This document shows positions 1 to 12,985 of a stretch of 64,000 nucleotides of DNA, piece after piece. This DNA comes from Pseudisothecium myosuroides. Its lineage: Eukaryota > Streptophyta > Bryopsida > Hypnales > Lembophyllaceae. The position numbers and the translations under genes were made by a program. The stretch is taken from contig OX637287.1 of the NCBI GenBank assembly GCA_951799445.1, positions 2,666,001-2,730,000 of the forward strand. The letters run 5' to 3'. Every line of letters starts with the position of its first letter. Position 1 is the stretch's first letter. A model generated the notes under the pieces. The model was given only the letters and a program-made list of their open reading frames with translations, had not been told where the DNA came from and did no database searches.

Positions 1-1020
1 ATACACCTCCAATCTCTCTCATTGGAAGATAAAGAAAATCATGTGAACTTCAAATTTTGTTAAAATTTACTTGTTAACTTGACAAATCACATTTTTGCTA
101 GTAGAATAATGATCACTACATGACATTTTAGCCTGAAATGACACCAACCAATGAGGACCAAAGCAAGTGAACTTTAAATGAATGCTTTTTTTTGCAGATA
201 ATGGTTCCATGAAATACATATACCAAACTTCACTTACTCAGCATTGTGTTATCGTTGTCGTACCTAATGCTCCGGCACCTCCTGTTACAGATGCCGTGAG
301 AAGAAGAATTCTGGTTCCTTTGCAGAGCATGTGTGAATCAAGAGTCTGTTTTGATCAAGATTCAAAGACAATAGGGGTAACTTAGTCATACTGACCTTCT
401 CTGAGGAGCAAACATCTATGAAGAATGAGAAGTTGATGAGAGAAAAGAAGAGTCAATGTGGAGCAGTTCTTCATCAGAAGAAGGTGTGACATCCCTTTTG
501 TTGTTCAGTTGCTGTGAAGAATGAGAAGCTCTCGAATGTGTAGAACTCGGAATGTTGTAAACTTAGAATGCTCAGGTGGTGATGGATGTGCAGAATGCCA
601 ACAACATGGAGAACGCACAATGAAGGTTGAAGTATCGCAAACCACAAGAGGAAGGCGCTAAACGTGGACAACACACATTGATGGTGAGAATATACTTTGC
701 TTGCTAAATCTCCTTCACTGCGTTTATTCTTCATCTCCAAAGGAGAAGAATGTCCATTCTCAATCTTCAAAGAATGGAACCTCCGGAGGCCATGTTTCCT
801 AAAGATTCTTTGTCATTCATTAGACACTAAATATCCACTCTGTTGTGTGTTGTCCAAGGGTTAAAAGTGGCCTATATAAGCCTCAACTAAAGAAGGTAAA
901 AGAGTGAATATGACTAATTAGGTACAATACTTCTCCCTCTAGTTTCAATATAAGCTTTGGATAACTATAGTTGTTATCCCCTACTATTGAAGTGATACCA
1001 AAGAATAATGTCTCAAATGC
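1..1020. other. No gene recognised
   Basis: Mixed-composition intergenic DNA. A short open frame at 182-385 (+) has no family signature and no convincing splice partners, so I do not call it. Purine-rich stretches around 400-750 repeat words such as 'gaatgagaag' loosely. Confidence 0.5.
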
Positions 1021-1025
1021 CTTAA

Positions 1026-1215
1026 TCCCTTAGTGCCTAAATCTTTTCTTGAATTTATATTATTTATGTCAATTTCATCAAATTCATCATACAAAAAGTG
1101 CTTTAAACAAAAATTCAAGCATTGGTTTGGATGAATGAGAAGTTCTGTTGCCAAAAAAGCCTTTGAAAACTTTGTATTCATCATCAAGATTTTGAACGTC
1201 GAAGCGTTAAAGGCC
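1026..1215. mobile_element. Degenerate short TTAA-type element
   Basis: The left end reads TTAA then TCCCTTAGTGCCTAAA. The interior and right end (gaacgtcgaagcgtt) match the short TTAA/CCCCTAAA elements at 39,320-39,540 and 43,841-44,038, including the shared 'ttggatgaatgaga' block. The right terminus has decayed to 'aaaggcctaac', so its target-site copy is unclear. It is read as an old member of the piggyBac-like family. Confidence 0.5.
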
Positions 1216-2918
1216 TAACCATCAAACAAACTCTCTTGGGTGATTGCAAAAACATGTGTATTATTTTGATGTCACACGTTGTGTGTCCAATGTATCTTGA
1301 GTCTTAACTTTAGACGTACCCATCCAATAGAGTCAATTTTGTGATTGAAGGTAGATGATATCTTTCTAATTACAATAATTATTTTTTTGAAATTTTGAGA
1401 AATCCTTATTTACCTAGAAATCGAGTTTGCTAATTTGTCACACTTTAAGTTTTTATGGTTTTTAAGACTTTTGAGTAACCAAGTGGAAAAATTTGAAAAC
1501 CAACCCTTTGAGACTATATTCCTAACATACGCATGTACTTACAGTGGAAAGGAAAATTGAAAATGACAAGATTCATGTCCTCTACATAGATGCAATTAAG
1601 GATCTATTATACAAGCATTTCTAAATAATTCTGAACATTTTTTCATCATTTCTTTAGTTGAATCTTATTTCTAGAAAATTCTTGAAGTTTTTTAAATTTT
1701 GTTTTATTTCTTTGAGTACTTTTCTATTTCTAATAATTTAAATATTGAACTATCTATTTTCTTGAAATTTTTCCATTTATCTATTTTTGTGAATAACTTT
1801 TGGAGATTTTTTAGATTCTAAATTCTTGAAGATTAATTGTTTGTAGTGTTTTAATAATTGTCCATATTTTATTTTGTTTTCTGTAAGTTTTTATATTTAA
1901 AAGTTCAAAGTATTCCTAGTTCTACCGTAAATGCAACAAAAGCAACAAGTATTTCTTGCAATTATCCTACATTCTAAAAACATGTTTGAAAATTTGGAAC
2001 ACATAAAAAACAACATGATTTAGACATTGAGTTAAGTTCTTTGACCTTAGGATCCTCTCTTTACAACCTTGGGATTACCTTAGGGTTTTTTTCATCTAGT
2101 TCCTTTATTCGGAATGTTGTCTGATGTGTTCTTCCAATGAGAGAGGCTTCTACAATGGTATAAGCTGGGTTAAGGTAGTTTGGTCTCAAAGTGACCATTT
2201 AAGCCTACCTAACTCATCATTGATAGTGATAGATATTTCAAGCAACATATCACTCATTCCTATATAGGGGTCACTTTTAGAGCAAACTACCTTAATTTAG
2301 CAATTTGGTATTTCAGTAATAGATATTTCAAGCAACATATCACTCATCACTAAATAGGAGTCGCTTTTAAAGCAAAATACTTTAGTAGGTTGGTGTTCCA
2401 TGCATTTTGTTGTATATTTGTATAAGAAGCTTCAAGCAAGATACTTTGACAATTTAAAAAAAAAAACCCGGAGCTTGTACTTTGGCACTTAAAAAATTCA
2501 ATTAACTTTGCCTCACAAAATTAATTTGAGTTGCCTTTGGGTTGTTTGGGGTTGTCTTTCTTTATTTTTGCCTCCAAACTTTTCAAAAATAACATGATGA
2601 ATTGGGATTAAAGAAGATTGCAAGCAATTTCTTTTACAAACAATCTAAAACGTAGTTTTCATTTTTTAATAATATTTTCATTTTAAATATTAAAAAGTAT
2701 CATACACCAAATAAATATTGAATATTTTCAAAATGAAAAATTCTCTCTCGTATCAAACCCAATATCTTGTGTCTCCATTTTGCCTCTACATGTAAATGAA
2801 TTTTTCAATTTAAAATTTTCAAAATTTAAAAGAACATGGCTTCTACATATCTCAGAAGTAGGGTTTTAGGTGCAAATTTTGAAATTACTTTGAATTTTTG
2901 AAGAAAAGATATCAAATA
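1216..2918. other. AT-rich intergenic DNA
   Basis: Low-GC DNA with many short stop-interrupted frames. Apart from the small palindromic repeat at 2,170-2,295 and its partial tandem copy I see no gene. Confidence 0.5.
2170..2295. repeat. Short terminal-inverted-repeat element with partial tandem copy
   Basis: The left end TTAAGGTAGTTTGGTC is mirrored at 2,276-2,295 as the complement of TTAAGGTAGTTTGCTC, giving a 126-bp inverted-repeat unit. Its right half (2,228-2,292, 'tagatatttcaagcaacata') is repeated directly at about 2,318-2,383 with the same order of words. A related end (taaggtagtctactct) opens the unexplained insertion near 44,155. Confidence 0.5.
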
Positions 2919-3498
2919 CTCCCTCCGTCTCGAAATAAATCCGGGGTTTCTTAGAAATGGCTAGATTAATGCATGAATTGTTCCTATTTTCAAGGGATTG
3001 TGGAGACATTGTAGCTTCTACTAAACCCCACTAGATGTGAAAAAATGGAAGTTAAAAGTGAAGCAGTGCATGTTGAAAACAAGCGGCGAAAGGGAATTTT
3101 TTTGTCCTTTTTGAAATTGCTCCAGTGGTATTAATTTTGATCATTCTTTGAGCAGTGTTGGTGCAATGATGTTCATTGATGTCTATTGTATTCAATTCTA
3201 ACAATATTTTGTGATTCAACTCCAAGAAATTCTCAATAAGAGATTTGTTAGTAGCTGTTTTTGTACATTTTTGGGTTGAATATTTTGCCGTTGATTGGTT
3301 AGAAGTTGCGTTTTGATTACCTTTGCAACGATTGAATTGCTATAAAGTCTTCGGAGTGTGACATCTACAGATTCTTTTGCTTCAAGGTGTTTGAACTAGC
3401 TTCAGTTGTTGTCCATCAAGTAGTAGAGAGCCAATTCCGAATTTAATTTGAGACAAGTATATTTGGAAAACCCTGGATTTATTTCGAGACAGAGGGAG
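2919..3498. mobile_element. Stowaway-type MITE
   Basis: The left end CTCCCTCCGTCTCG preceded by TA and the right end cgagacagagggag followed by TA give terminal inverted repeats of about 30 bp and a TA target duplication. CTCCCTCCGT is the textbook Stowaway (Tc1/mariner) terminus of plants. At 580 bp it is long for the class and has no coding capacity. It lies about 300 bp upstream of the NOC1 start codon. Confidence 0.88.
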
Positions 3499-3607
3499 TA
3501 TGAAATACTCTTGCAAAATTAGTGAGATTTGGAAGAACATTCAAGCGGGGATAGGTCCCAGGCGCACAGGGTTTGGTAGGAGTCGGCATTAGGGTATGGT
3601 GTGTGAC

Positions 3608-3787
3608 TTAGGGTTTAGGGTTTAAGCGAGAGGCGTGGTCGGAGCTTCTCTGGCAGAATGCAGCCATGGCCCGCGGGTGTCGCTATTTGTGTCCTAAAAT
3701 TTCTGCATACCAGATCGGAATTTCGTCTGATTGAATTCAATCTGCCGGTGGATGTAGAGAGACTCAGTGTTGAAATTTAGGGTTTAG
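3608..3787 (+). promoter_or_regulatory. NOC1 promoter/leader with telo-box motifs
   Basis: Tandem telo-box sequence (cttagggtttagggttta, 3,608-3,625) and another at 3,777-3,787 lie just upstream of the NOC1 ATG. Telo boxes (AAACCCTAA) are known in plants to mark ribosomal-protein and ribosome-biogenesis promoters. The transcription start cannot be placed from the sequence. Confidence 0.6.
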
Positions 3788-3799
3788 TGTCCATCCGCA

Positions 3800-6700
3800 A
3801 TGGCGGAGATGGCAGAGGTGCCTCAGAGCAAGAGCAAGAGCAAAACGAAGAAGAGTACCACGGAGGGCAGCAATTTGGAAGCCATCCAGGCGGACGTGGC
3901 TTCGTTCGCTGCGCAGCTAGGGCTTGCCACTGGTGGCGGTGGTTTTGGAGCCGGGTTCGACGATTCGGATTTTCGGAAGACGGGTCGAATTGGAGAGAAG
4001 ACGACGCCGAAGAAGAAGAAGAAAGTCGGAGAGGGAGATGAAGCTGTAGAAGGGAAGAAGGTCGAGAAATCGTCGCCTGGCGGCGAAGGAAAGAAAGGAG
4101 TGAAAGGGAAGGAGCGAAAGCGTAAGGAGAATGGGGATGGCGAAGGTTTAGGGTTTGGTTCGAGTAAGAAGTCCGCTGCTGTTGTGGAGAAAGGCAAGGG
4201 GAAGAAGAGATCTTTGCCTAGTGATATCAGAGGAGATGAGAAAAGCGCTAAAAAGGAACGGCTTACGGAAGGAGTCACGGCTGGAGATGCTCCTGCTGCT
4301 GCTCCTAGCAAGTTTGTTGTGGCATTGGACAGATCTTTGGCCAAGTCTTTCCAGAGTGCTTCTCTGTGGTATGAAGGGCTTGCAGCTGCCGCAGCGAACC
4401 CTAAAGCGAAATCCTCGAAGGCTGTGACTTCTGGAGAGGGAGACGAATTCTCTGCTAGCAAACGGAAAGAGGCAGAGCAATTGATGGAGAAGGCTGTCTC
4501 CGATTATGAGAAGTCTAGGTCTAAAGATAGTGACACTAGGTGGTTGATGACTGCGCGAAGGTCTGGAACTTCATCAGATAAAGTTGCTGCCATGACTGTT
4601 ATGCTGCAGGACAACCCCATGCTCAACCTCCGCACTTTGGATGCTCTTCTTGGTAGGGTTGGATTTCAGTGGTGCACTTACCCTTGCGATGCGTCTGCTT
4701 GCGACGTTTCGGAATGTGAATATGATTTAAATTTCTGTTAGTGTCTGCATCAATTTTGGAAATTCGTAGGGTGCAACACTAGGTAAGATGCCCAAATATA
4801 CTTGAGTGGTTGATGGTGAATAAGGTGTCCTTTCCAGGTATGGTGACCTCGAAAGGAGGGAAGAGGCATGCAGCGGTAGGCATTGATGCCCTACGAGAAT
4901 TGTTTTTGAGAAGGTGAATAATTCCTGTGAATGTAGCATGTTGCAGTGTCATGAATTAAGATCGATGCATTGGATTGAAAATCAAATCTGTAGGAAGTTT
5001 TAGGCCTTTGTTACATTTATCTACAGGTGACGGGTGACGATGATAACATATTTTTTTAAAGCTCCTGTCGCTTGAATTTTATGTCATATGTCATGACTCT
5101 CTTCAAATTTCTGCATGTTGCGGTGGCATTCGTCATTAATAGCTGTTTTTAATGGGGGAAAAATGTCTGCAACAGTTTATTGCCAGATCGAAAGCTTAAA
5201 TATCTTAATCAGCAGCCACTATCAAGCCTTGCGGATTCAAAGGAAGGTGCAACATTGCTTCTTTATTGGTACTTTGAGGACTGCCTTAAACGAAGGTAAA
5301 TTGTTTGATTCTCTCTTTCTTGCCTGCTGCGAAGCCTTCTTTTTTGATGTTCTGGAACTCTGGTCACTCTGGGAATAGACTCAATCTATGGATCACTGGG
5401 TTGATCGAATGCACATAAGAATCATTATCATTCTGTTCGTCTGATTTTCTGAACAGAGATGTAGGTGTGCTGATGCGCTGATTGTGTTCCAGGTATGAAC
5501 GGTTTATTGTTGCTCTTGAGGAAGCCAGTAGAGACACCCTACCATTTCTGAAGGAGAGAGCCCTTAAGGTCAGTGCATGTTGTAGACTACAAGTTATGAT
5601 CAATGTGGAAGTAGCATTTATAATGAGGGTTTCTGCCGCGACCAAAACCCCCACTGTGACAATCGTCGTCCTTCTGACGAGTGCTTCTGTTCATCTCATC
5701 GTTCAAATCCGTTTGTACTTTAACCGTCGCCCAGTTTGATTTCCTAGATGACTCTCTTCTTGTACATTGTTGTACTTCTCTTCTTGTTTCAATTGTTCTA
5801 TTTCCCTGTCTGCAGACTGTCTTTGAACTCCTTACGGCGAAACCTGAGCAGGAACGCCGTCTTTTGTCAGCACTCGTGAATAAGGTATGCGAAATTATTA
5901 ACCCCTTAAAAAGGACCAGGGGATAGTCCGAATTTCCAAAATTGTGAAGATGTATTATTAAATTTAACTTAGAATAACAATTGAATGATGACTCTCAAAC
6001 AATAGTCATAAAATATGATCCATAGATCATATGTTACATAGTTAGATCAACTACTACACTGCCCAATATTTTTCAATAAAATTTGAAGCGAAAAATTGAA
6101 AATTCCTTCTAAAATCGATTGTAGATTGAATATTTGTGATTAATACAAGAATTATTTTCCTTTCAGTTGAAAATGTTAAGTTCTAATTACAATGATTTTT
6201 GAAGATTTTTATTTTACATTTTTTATTCAAGTCTTTTTTGAAGGGTCATTTTTGAACTGAAAAAGTTATTTTTTGAGTCCAGACCTACTAGTAACCTTTG
6301 AATTATAGAATATTTGCAAAGCAAGTCTTCAGAATCTATACAGTACAAATGTTAAAAGAAGTAACACAAGAAAAATGATCGATGAGAAAAATGCATTTTT
6401 GTGTGCCTGGGATGTGTTTGCATTCATCCTTTGTTCAAAATTTGAATGTCTGGTCCTCGGCAGATATAAGCTGATCTATCGGTTCTTGATAGATGTAATT
6501 GTCATGAGCTGATAGAAGCAAATTGCACTTGAAAATACGAACCCCTGTGTGGCGTAATCGGTACAGAAGTTATTTGTGACAGTTCGATGCCATGCTGACC
6601 ATTAGCGTATGGCTTTCTTGCAGTTGGGTGACCCAGAGAGGAAGGTAGCTTCCAATGCCAGTTATCTGCTCTCCTGCCTCCTCACAACTCATCCTGTCAT

Positions 6701-9700
6701 GAAGGTATTGTGATGAAGACTTGATGCTAGTTAATTCTACTGTATGCAAGTAACAAGTGATATGTAATGCATCATGAGTTCCTGAATTTTTTCTTTTATT
6801 ACAATCAGGTCTTGTTTGTGGTGTAATTATCTTCATTCTGAACATCCGAGAAGAGTAAGTCAAGATACAAGGATAACCTGACTCGAATTATCTTATACCT
6901 TGACAAGCATGCGTTGTGTACTGACTTGACTTGGTGTGTTGTAATTCTTTGTGTGGAAATCAGACAGTTGTTGTAGAAGAGGTGGACTCGTTCTTGTTCC
7001 GGCCTCATGTTGGAAGTCGTGCCAGATATTACGCGGTTAGTATTCCGTTTTGCGATATTCTAGCATGTGTAAAAGTTTGCGTACTAAGAAAGACCTTTGC
7101 AGCAATTTCCCTTGTCAATTGATATCAAAATCAGCAACGAACGTCTTGAGTTGAATATGGAAATGGTGATGTTGTCGTGCGGCACAAAAATACTTGCAGT
7201 ACTCATACTAAATTCAAATACGGAACTGCTATAAATGTGTAGAAGAGTACCCTGCAGTTTATGCACCCTTAATGTTTGCTTTTCATACTAATGACAGCTC
7301 TCCACTGGTATTCTTAGAACGGCTTGAGAATGTTATCTAGAAGTCCTAATGTGTGATTTAGGGTCGTTTTGGAAGGCTGTGTCGGCATATGTGTTCATCT
7401 TTGTGGAGATGGTGTGTGCATTTTTCGTAATTTTCGTTTGTTTGCAGGCAGTCTTCTTGAATCAAATAATGCTCGTTAATAGAGGCGATGGGCCCAAGAT
7501 TGCAAAGCAACTGATTAATTTGTATTTTGCTCTTTTTAGGGTAAGTTTTGTAACTGTAACTTTTCCCTTTGCTGTGTTGTTCCGTATTAATATTCTTCGA
7601 CGGGGAGCTGCTATTGCTGCTATGAGCTACATCATTCCTAGAGCAGAAGAGTTGTCGGCTGCAAGGTTTATTGCTTACAGCTGTAATTGTTTGCAGACCG
7701 TGACATTAGGAGATGTCGAAGTTGATTCTAAGCAGAAGGGAAAGAAAAAGTTTTCAAAACATGATAAAAAGAATAAGAAATCCAAAGGAGCGAAGGGAAA
7801 GCCTGACAATGACGCTCCTGTAGCTGGGGAAATTAACACCAGGCTGTTGTCTGCTTTATTGACAGTAAGTTGGTGAATGCTGCATATATCCGTGTACTTT
7901 GTTTCGTATTTGAGTGATATAGTCCTACTATCGTTCTTGAATGGTTTTGAAATGAATTACTTGGATGTATCAGCTGGTCAGTGCATCGCTTTTTCCATCC
8001 AGTTTATGCTGACCTTGAATGTGACATTCTTATTTTTTTCCATTTATCTAAGAGAAAATCTGGGAAATGTAAAGGGTGTCAACAGAGCTTTCCCATATGT
8101 GGCTACAGATGACGTTAATTCTGTTATCGAAGAACATACTCCTGTTCTGTTCCGCTTGGTAAGTTTTTTTTCTGATATCATTTCAAATGCGATGACACAT
8201 TTTGCTGGATCTTGTTTCTCTGGCAGCAATTCTGTCAGTCTTGTTCTGATTTCTGGGTGATATATATGTAGGTACATTCGGATAACTTTAATGTAGCTGT
8301 GCAAGCCCTCATGCTTTTACATCAATTGCTTCTCAAGAACCAAGCCGTCAGTGATCGCTTCTATCGGGCCCTCTACTCAGTTTTACTCTCACCAAGTCTC
8401 ACCACGTCAAATAAGGTACGGTTTTTTTGACACTTGGGATATGAACAACGCCTGGAATGCTTTTCTTGGATTTTGTTGCCAAATTGCTGTTTTCTTTTTT
8501 GCCATTTGTCTAAACTTATCTTTGTTGGTGTAGAAATGTTAAAATTATATGAATGTGGTACTGTAGGCCGAAATGTTTTTGAATCTTCTTTTCAAAGCGC
8601 TGAAGGGGGATATCAACCTGAGGCGCATGGCTGCGTTTGCCAAGCGGCTAACACAGGTGATTGACCTCTTTTAAGGATTTCTCAATTTTTTCATGTAATG
8701 GATTTCTGGCTGGCTGTGTCGCTTGACTACCGCATTGTATGGTGCAGTACTAAATTTTGATTTTTGCTTCTTATCTTACTTTTACTTATCCAAATCTGCC
8801 GTAATATCAGGTGGCACTGCAACAACCCCCTAATTTTGCCTGTGGATGCCTTTTAGTCCTTTCCGAAGTCTTGAAAGCAAGGCCAAGCCTGTGGTAAGTC
8901 GTACTTGCAATAATTCTTTTGATTCTACTTCTTATGGTGAAGGAATGTGTCTCCCTTGTGTAAATTCTATTTAGTGATTGCCCCCTGCGTACATTAGTCT
9001 GACTCTGTTCAATGCTCTGACTGTGTCCGTGACTGTTCAATGTTCTGGCTCCGGCCGTGACTGACTGTGTACTTGCTCTTGTGATCTGTAAGGGATGGGA
9101 TTCTACAAGCTGAAAGTAAAGACGATGAAATAGAGCACTTCGTGGATATTCCGGATGAGGATTCCGCTGATATAGCTCTTGACACCATACCTGGACCTAA
9201 ATCAGAAACAACTGGCGCTTCTGAAGATAGCAGCGGAAGCGACTCTGATGCTGAACTAGGAGAGGGCGATATGGTTGACAGATCTATTCCAGATTTAGAA
9301 GATGATGGAAATGATACTAGTTCTGATGAAGAAGGGAACACAATAAAAGCAGCACAGAAGGGAATCAAGATTGCGAAACTGAAGACACCTGTAGTCGGTA
9401 GGGAAGTGAGTCAACATTTGGCAGAGTCTCCAGTCCCAAATGCTTCTGAAGAACCAGGACAGAAGACTTGGCCGGTTGAAGGCTACTACGACTCTCGGCA
9501 TCGAGACCCCTCTTACTGGTAGGACAATTTAATTATCATCTACTAATTTACGACTTTTGTGGAGCATTTTTGGGTGCCTTTTGGTTTTGACGGAACCGGT
9601 ATGTTTGATTTGTCTCATATTTTATCTTTGATAGGATTTTCTCAGATTTTATTGTCAATGGCAGCATCCTGTGTTACATTGTGCTGGTATGCTCTCATCT

Positions 9701-10968
9701 ATTTCAGTCACCTATGAGATGCATCTCAAGTTCAAATCCAGGTATTCTACTGGTCGCCAAATGTGACTTACAACTGTCTTGCTTCTGCAATCTGTAGCAA
9801 TGCTGACAAGGCGTGTTGGTGGGAGCTTACGGCACTTGCAAGCCACATGCATCCATCAGTGGCCAGCATGGCTAGAACGCTGTTGTCTGGAGCCAATGTG
9901 GTGTATCTAGGGGATCCATTGCGTGATCTTGTTCTCGGTGCCTTTTTGGACCGATTTGCGGAGAAGAAACCCAAAGCCAGGAAGGAGAAAGAAGGTGGTA
10001 GCATGCGAATGTCTGGAACAGATAAAACGGTACATCTCTCTCATTGCTTAGTCTGGTCTACCTGCTTGTTGAAGTTTTACGTTCATTCTTGTTGATGAAG
10101 TTCTACTTGGATGTTGTCAATAACTTATATGTTTACCCTTTGATAGGTTGCCAAGCGTCTTGTTGGCGAAGAGCTTTTGGCGATGGATGAGAATGAAGTT
10201 GCTCCTGACGACGTAGTCTTCCACAAGTTCTATCAAACTAAGGTCAGCAACCGCAAGGTGAAGAAGGCGAAGCACAAGAAGGATGATGAGGATGAGGACA
10301 TAACAGGAATAGATGAGGTGGATGGCATAGATGGTGATGATAGCGATGACGAGGAGGTAGACGCTTTACTGGAGCGGGACGAAGGCCGGGAAATGGGATC
10401 TGCAGGAGAAGAGGATCCTGAGGAAGAAGATGGAGATGAGAGTGAAGGGGAGTTTGACTACGATAAATTAGAACATACTTTTGATATGGAAGAAGATGAA
10501 GAGGATGAGGAGTTGGAGGGGGAAGATTTTGACACCTCACCAAAGAAGACGAAGAAGAAGAAGAAGAATATAGTCGAGGCTGCAACTAGCGACTCAGACG
10601 AATCCTATGGCAGCGAAGAGGAGTTTGATTTGGGAGAATACCCAGATAGTGAAGCTGAAGAAGATAGTGATGGAAGCATAGAAATCGGTGATCTACCATC
10701 TGATGAAGAATCTAAGCCCAGTAAGAAGAGGACAATAGCAATTAGTGACAAAGGCGTTAAACAAGCTAAGGTGACTGGAGAAGGCAAAGCGAAGAAGAAG
10801 TCGAAGAATAAACAAGTCGATGCTGTGCAACTTCCTTCTGGGAAGAAGTCAGCGTTTGCAAGTTTGCAGGATTATGAAGACATCATAGAACGGGATCAAA
10901 CGGGCGGAGCTCTTAAAGATAAGGGTCGAAAGGGTAAGGGCAAGAAATCAAAGTCTAGCAGGGACTGA
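3800..10968 (+). CDS. NOC1: NOC1 / CEBPZ / MAK21 ribosome-biogenesis factor
   Basis: Nucleolar protein of the CBF/MAK21 family. In yeast Noc1 pairs with Noc2 to mature and export pre-60S particles. Exons, joined in phase: 3800-4652, 4838-4913, 5176-5295, 5493-5568, 5816-5884, 6624-6704, 6964-7035, 7448-7540, 7697-7864, 8075-8158, 8272-8415, 8567-8656, 8811-8893, 9093-9518, 9798-10029, 10147-10968. They give 1,162 residues, close to CEBPZ homologues. Lys/Gly-rich N-terminus, then family blocks RYERFIVALEEASRD, EQERRLLSALVNK, EEVDSFLFRPH and GDGPKIAK; CBF/MAK21 domain about 565-835, ending HPSVASMARTLLSG. Exon 14 (residues 670-811) is largely acidic; exon 16 has acidic and basic runs typical of nucleolar proteins. 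The ATG is the first in the leader. Exon 10 uses a weak acceptor (aaag) chosen by homology. Confidence 0.95.
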
Positions 10969-11443
10969 GCTTGTTCACGGACAGTAAGTCTATTAGCTAT
11001 GGAGGATTCTTAGTTCGCACATTCGAGATGAATGTGGAAAATCCAATGACATCTCATGATATTTTTGTACTAACCTTTTACATGACTTCTTGTAAAACCG
11101 TCTACCATTTTCATCATCCTAAGCAATTCAGAAATGAGGGGTTGAACAAAACCTGTAGAAATTGTAACGGATATTGTAACGGAAAAATTGAACTTCGAAG
11201 AAATTCGTTGTTTGGCTTCATCTGAATAGATGAGAATGACCTCAACTGGATCAATTGGGCAATCCAGGGTCAAACATTTTCTAAAGTACTTCTGAAGGCC
11301 TCTTGATTGTGTAATAGGCGTAGTAGTATAACCCCTCAAAGCCCAAGGCCTTTTTGGGTTCAAAAACATCATTGCTTTTGAAGTGTTTGAGATCTAAAAG
11401 GCACTAAGGTATAGAGATCTCAATTGTACAATCTTGTAGTGTA
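10969..11443. other. NOC1 3' flank
   Basis: Probable 3' untranslated region and flank of NOC1. No gene or repeat recognised before the foldback element begins. Confidence 0.5.
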
Positions 11444-12985
11444 CAGTGACTCCAAAAACTGAGTCTATACTTCATTCAATTTCACTCTGTGCGCCATATT
11501 TTGAAAAGAAGTGGACAAAATCCAATTGAGTAAACATAAATGTTGTAGTACTCTTTGTGTACTACAATCCTAAAAAAACTTGAAGCAAAAAGCTATTACG
11601 GTTTGGAAGTAAATGAGTTCCAAAGCTAACCACCCCATAGACTCAGTTTTTGGAGTGGGTTTCATAATCACTCTAAAAATTGCCTATGCATCTTTCTTGA
11701 GCTTCAATGGTTTGAATGTTTTATTGCATGTTGTTGTACACCATTTAAGACCCACCCCCATGGATATTGTAAAAATTTGACAAATGCGTGCTTCAAAAAA
11801 AATTATAAATAGAAAAAAATGTAATTAATATTAATTTGAATGGAATTTGAAGATTTTCAATGAATCAAAGACTTGAGATGTCATTTACTTTCATAGATGA
11901 TCTATAGGTTGCAATTTGAACCGTTGTTGCATCTGTTTTGACTAGATTTGAAAATATTTGTCTTAATATACTATTAATACAAATCATTTTAATTTATATT
12001 TAGCAACAAAATCAATTATTTTGACCGCAATCTTTTTGAGTCCATCATATTAGTTTGTAAGGGTTGTATTTAGTACATTTTTTTGAATTATAGGTGATTC
12101 AATATGATATGACAACAATAAAAGTAAATCCAGAATATTGAGTTATTTGCAATAAAATCCTTTAATTGAAATCCAATAATGTATTAATGCATTAAATTTA
12201 TATATTTTGTATGTTATAGAATAAGAAAAATATATATAACAAAATATTGACAATCGCAATTGATAAAAATAAAAATAAGGCATATTGTCAATATCCTGGT
12301 TTTATTTTTGTTGTTGTCATATCATATTGAATCACCTATAATTCAAAAAAATGTACTAAATACAACCCTTACAAACTAATATGATGGACTCAAAAAGATT
12401 GCGGTCAAAATAATTGATTTTGTTGCTAAATATAAATTAAAATGATTTGTATTAATAGTATATTAAGACAAATATTTTCAAATCTAGTCAAAACAGATGC
12501 AACAATGGTTCAAATTGCAACCTATAGATCATCTATGAAAGTAAATGACATCTCAAGTCTTTGATTCATTGAAAATTTTCAAATCCCATTCAAATTAATA
12601 TTAATTACATTTTTTTCTATTTATAATTTTTTTTAAAGCACGCATTTGTCAAATTTTTACAATATCCATGGGGGTGGGTCTTAAATGGTGTACAACAACA
12701 TGCAATAAAATATTCAAACCATTGAAGCTCAAGAAAGATGCATAGGCAATTTTTAGAGTGATTATGAAACCCACTCCAAAAACTGAGTCTATGGGGTGGT
12801 TAGCTTTGGAATTCATTTACTTCCAAACCGTAATTGCTTTTTGCTTCAAATTTTTTTAGGATTGTAGTACACAAAGAGTACTACAACATTTATGTTTACT
12901 CAATTGGATTTTGTCCACTTCTTTTCAACATATGGCGCACGGAGTGAAATTGAATGAAGTATAGACTTAGTTTTTGGAGTCACTG
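11444..12985. mobile_element. Large foldback element with CAGTG ends (Tc1/mariner-like)
   Basis: A 1,542-bp palindrome with two arms of about 700 bp, nearly identical in reverse complement, around an AT-rich loop of roughly 140 bp near 12,150-12,280. The ends read TA-CAGTGACTCCAAAAACT and its complement followed by TA, so the target duplication is TA as in Tc1/mariner elements, whose termini often begin CAGT. No transposase frame is present; it is non-autonomous. The arms differ by scattered single bases only, so the element is fairly young or homogenised. Confidence 0.85.

Noticed and set aside
182..385. 67-codon plus-strand frame
   Set aside because: Reads plausibly but has no family motif or partner exon; too short to support alone.
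3823..4461. 212-codon minus-strand open frame
   Set aside because: It is the antisense shadow of NOC1 exon 1, whose Lys/Glu-rich codons give few stops on the other strand.
10244..10585. Minus-strand frame rich in Ser/Leu/Pro/His
   Set aside because: Antisense of the acidic and basic repeats of the last NOC1 exon.
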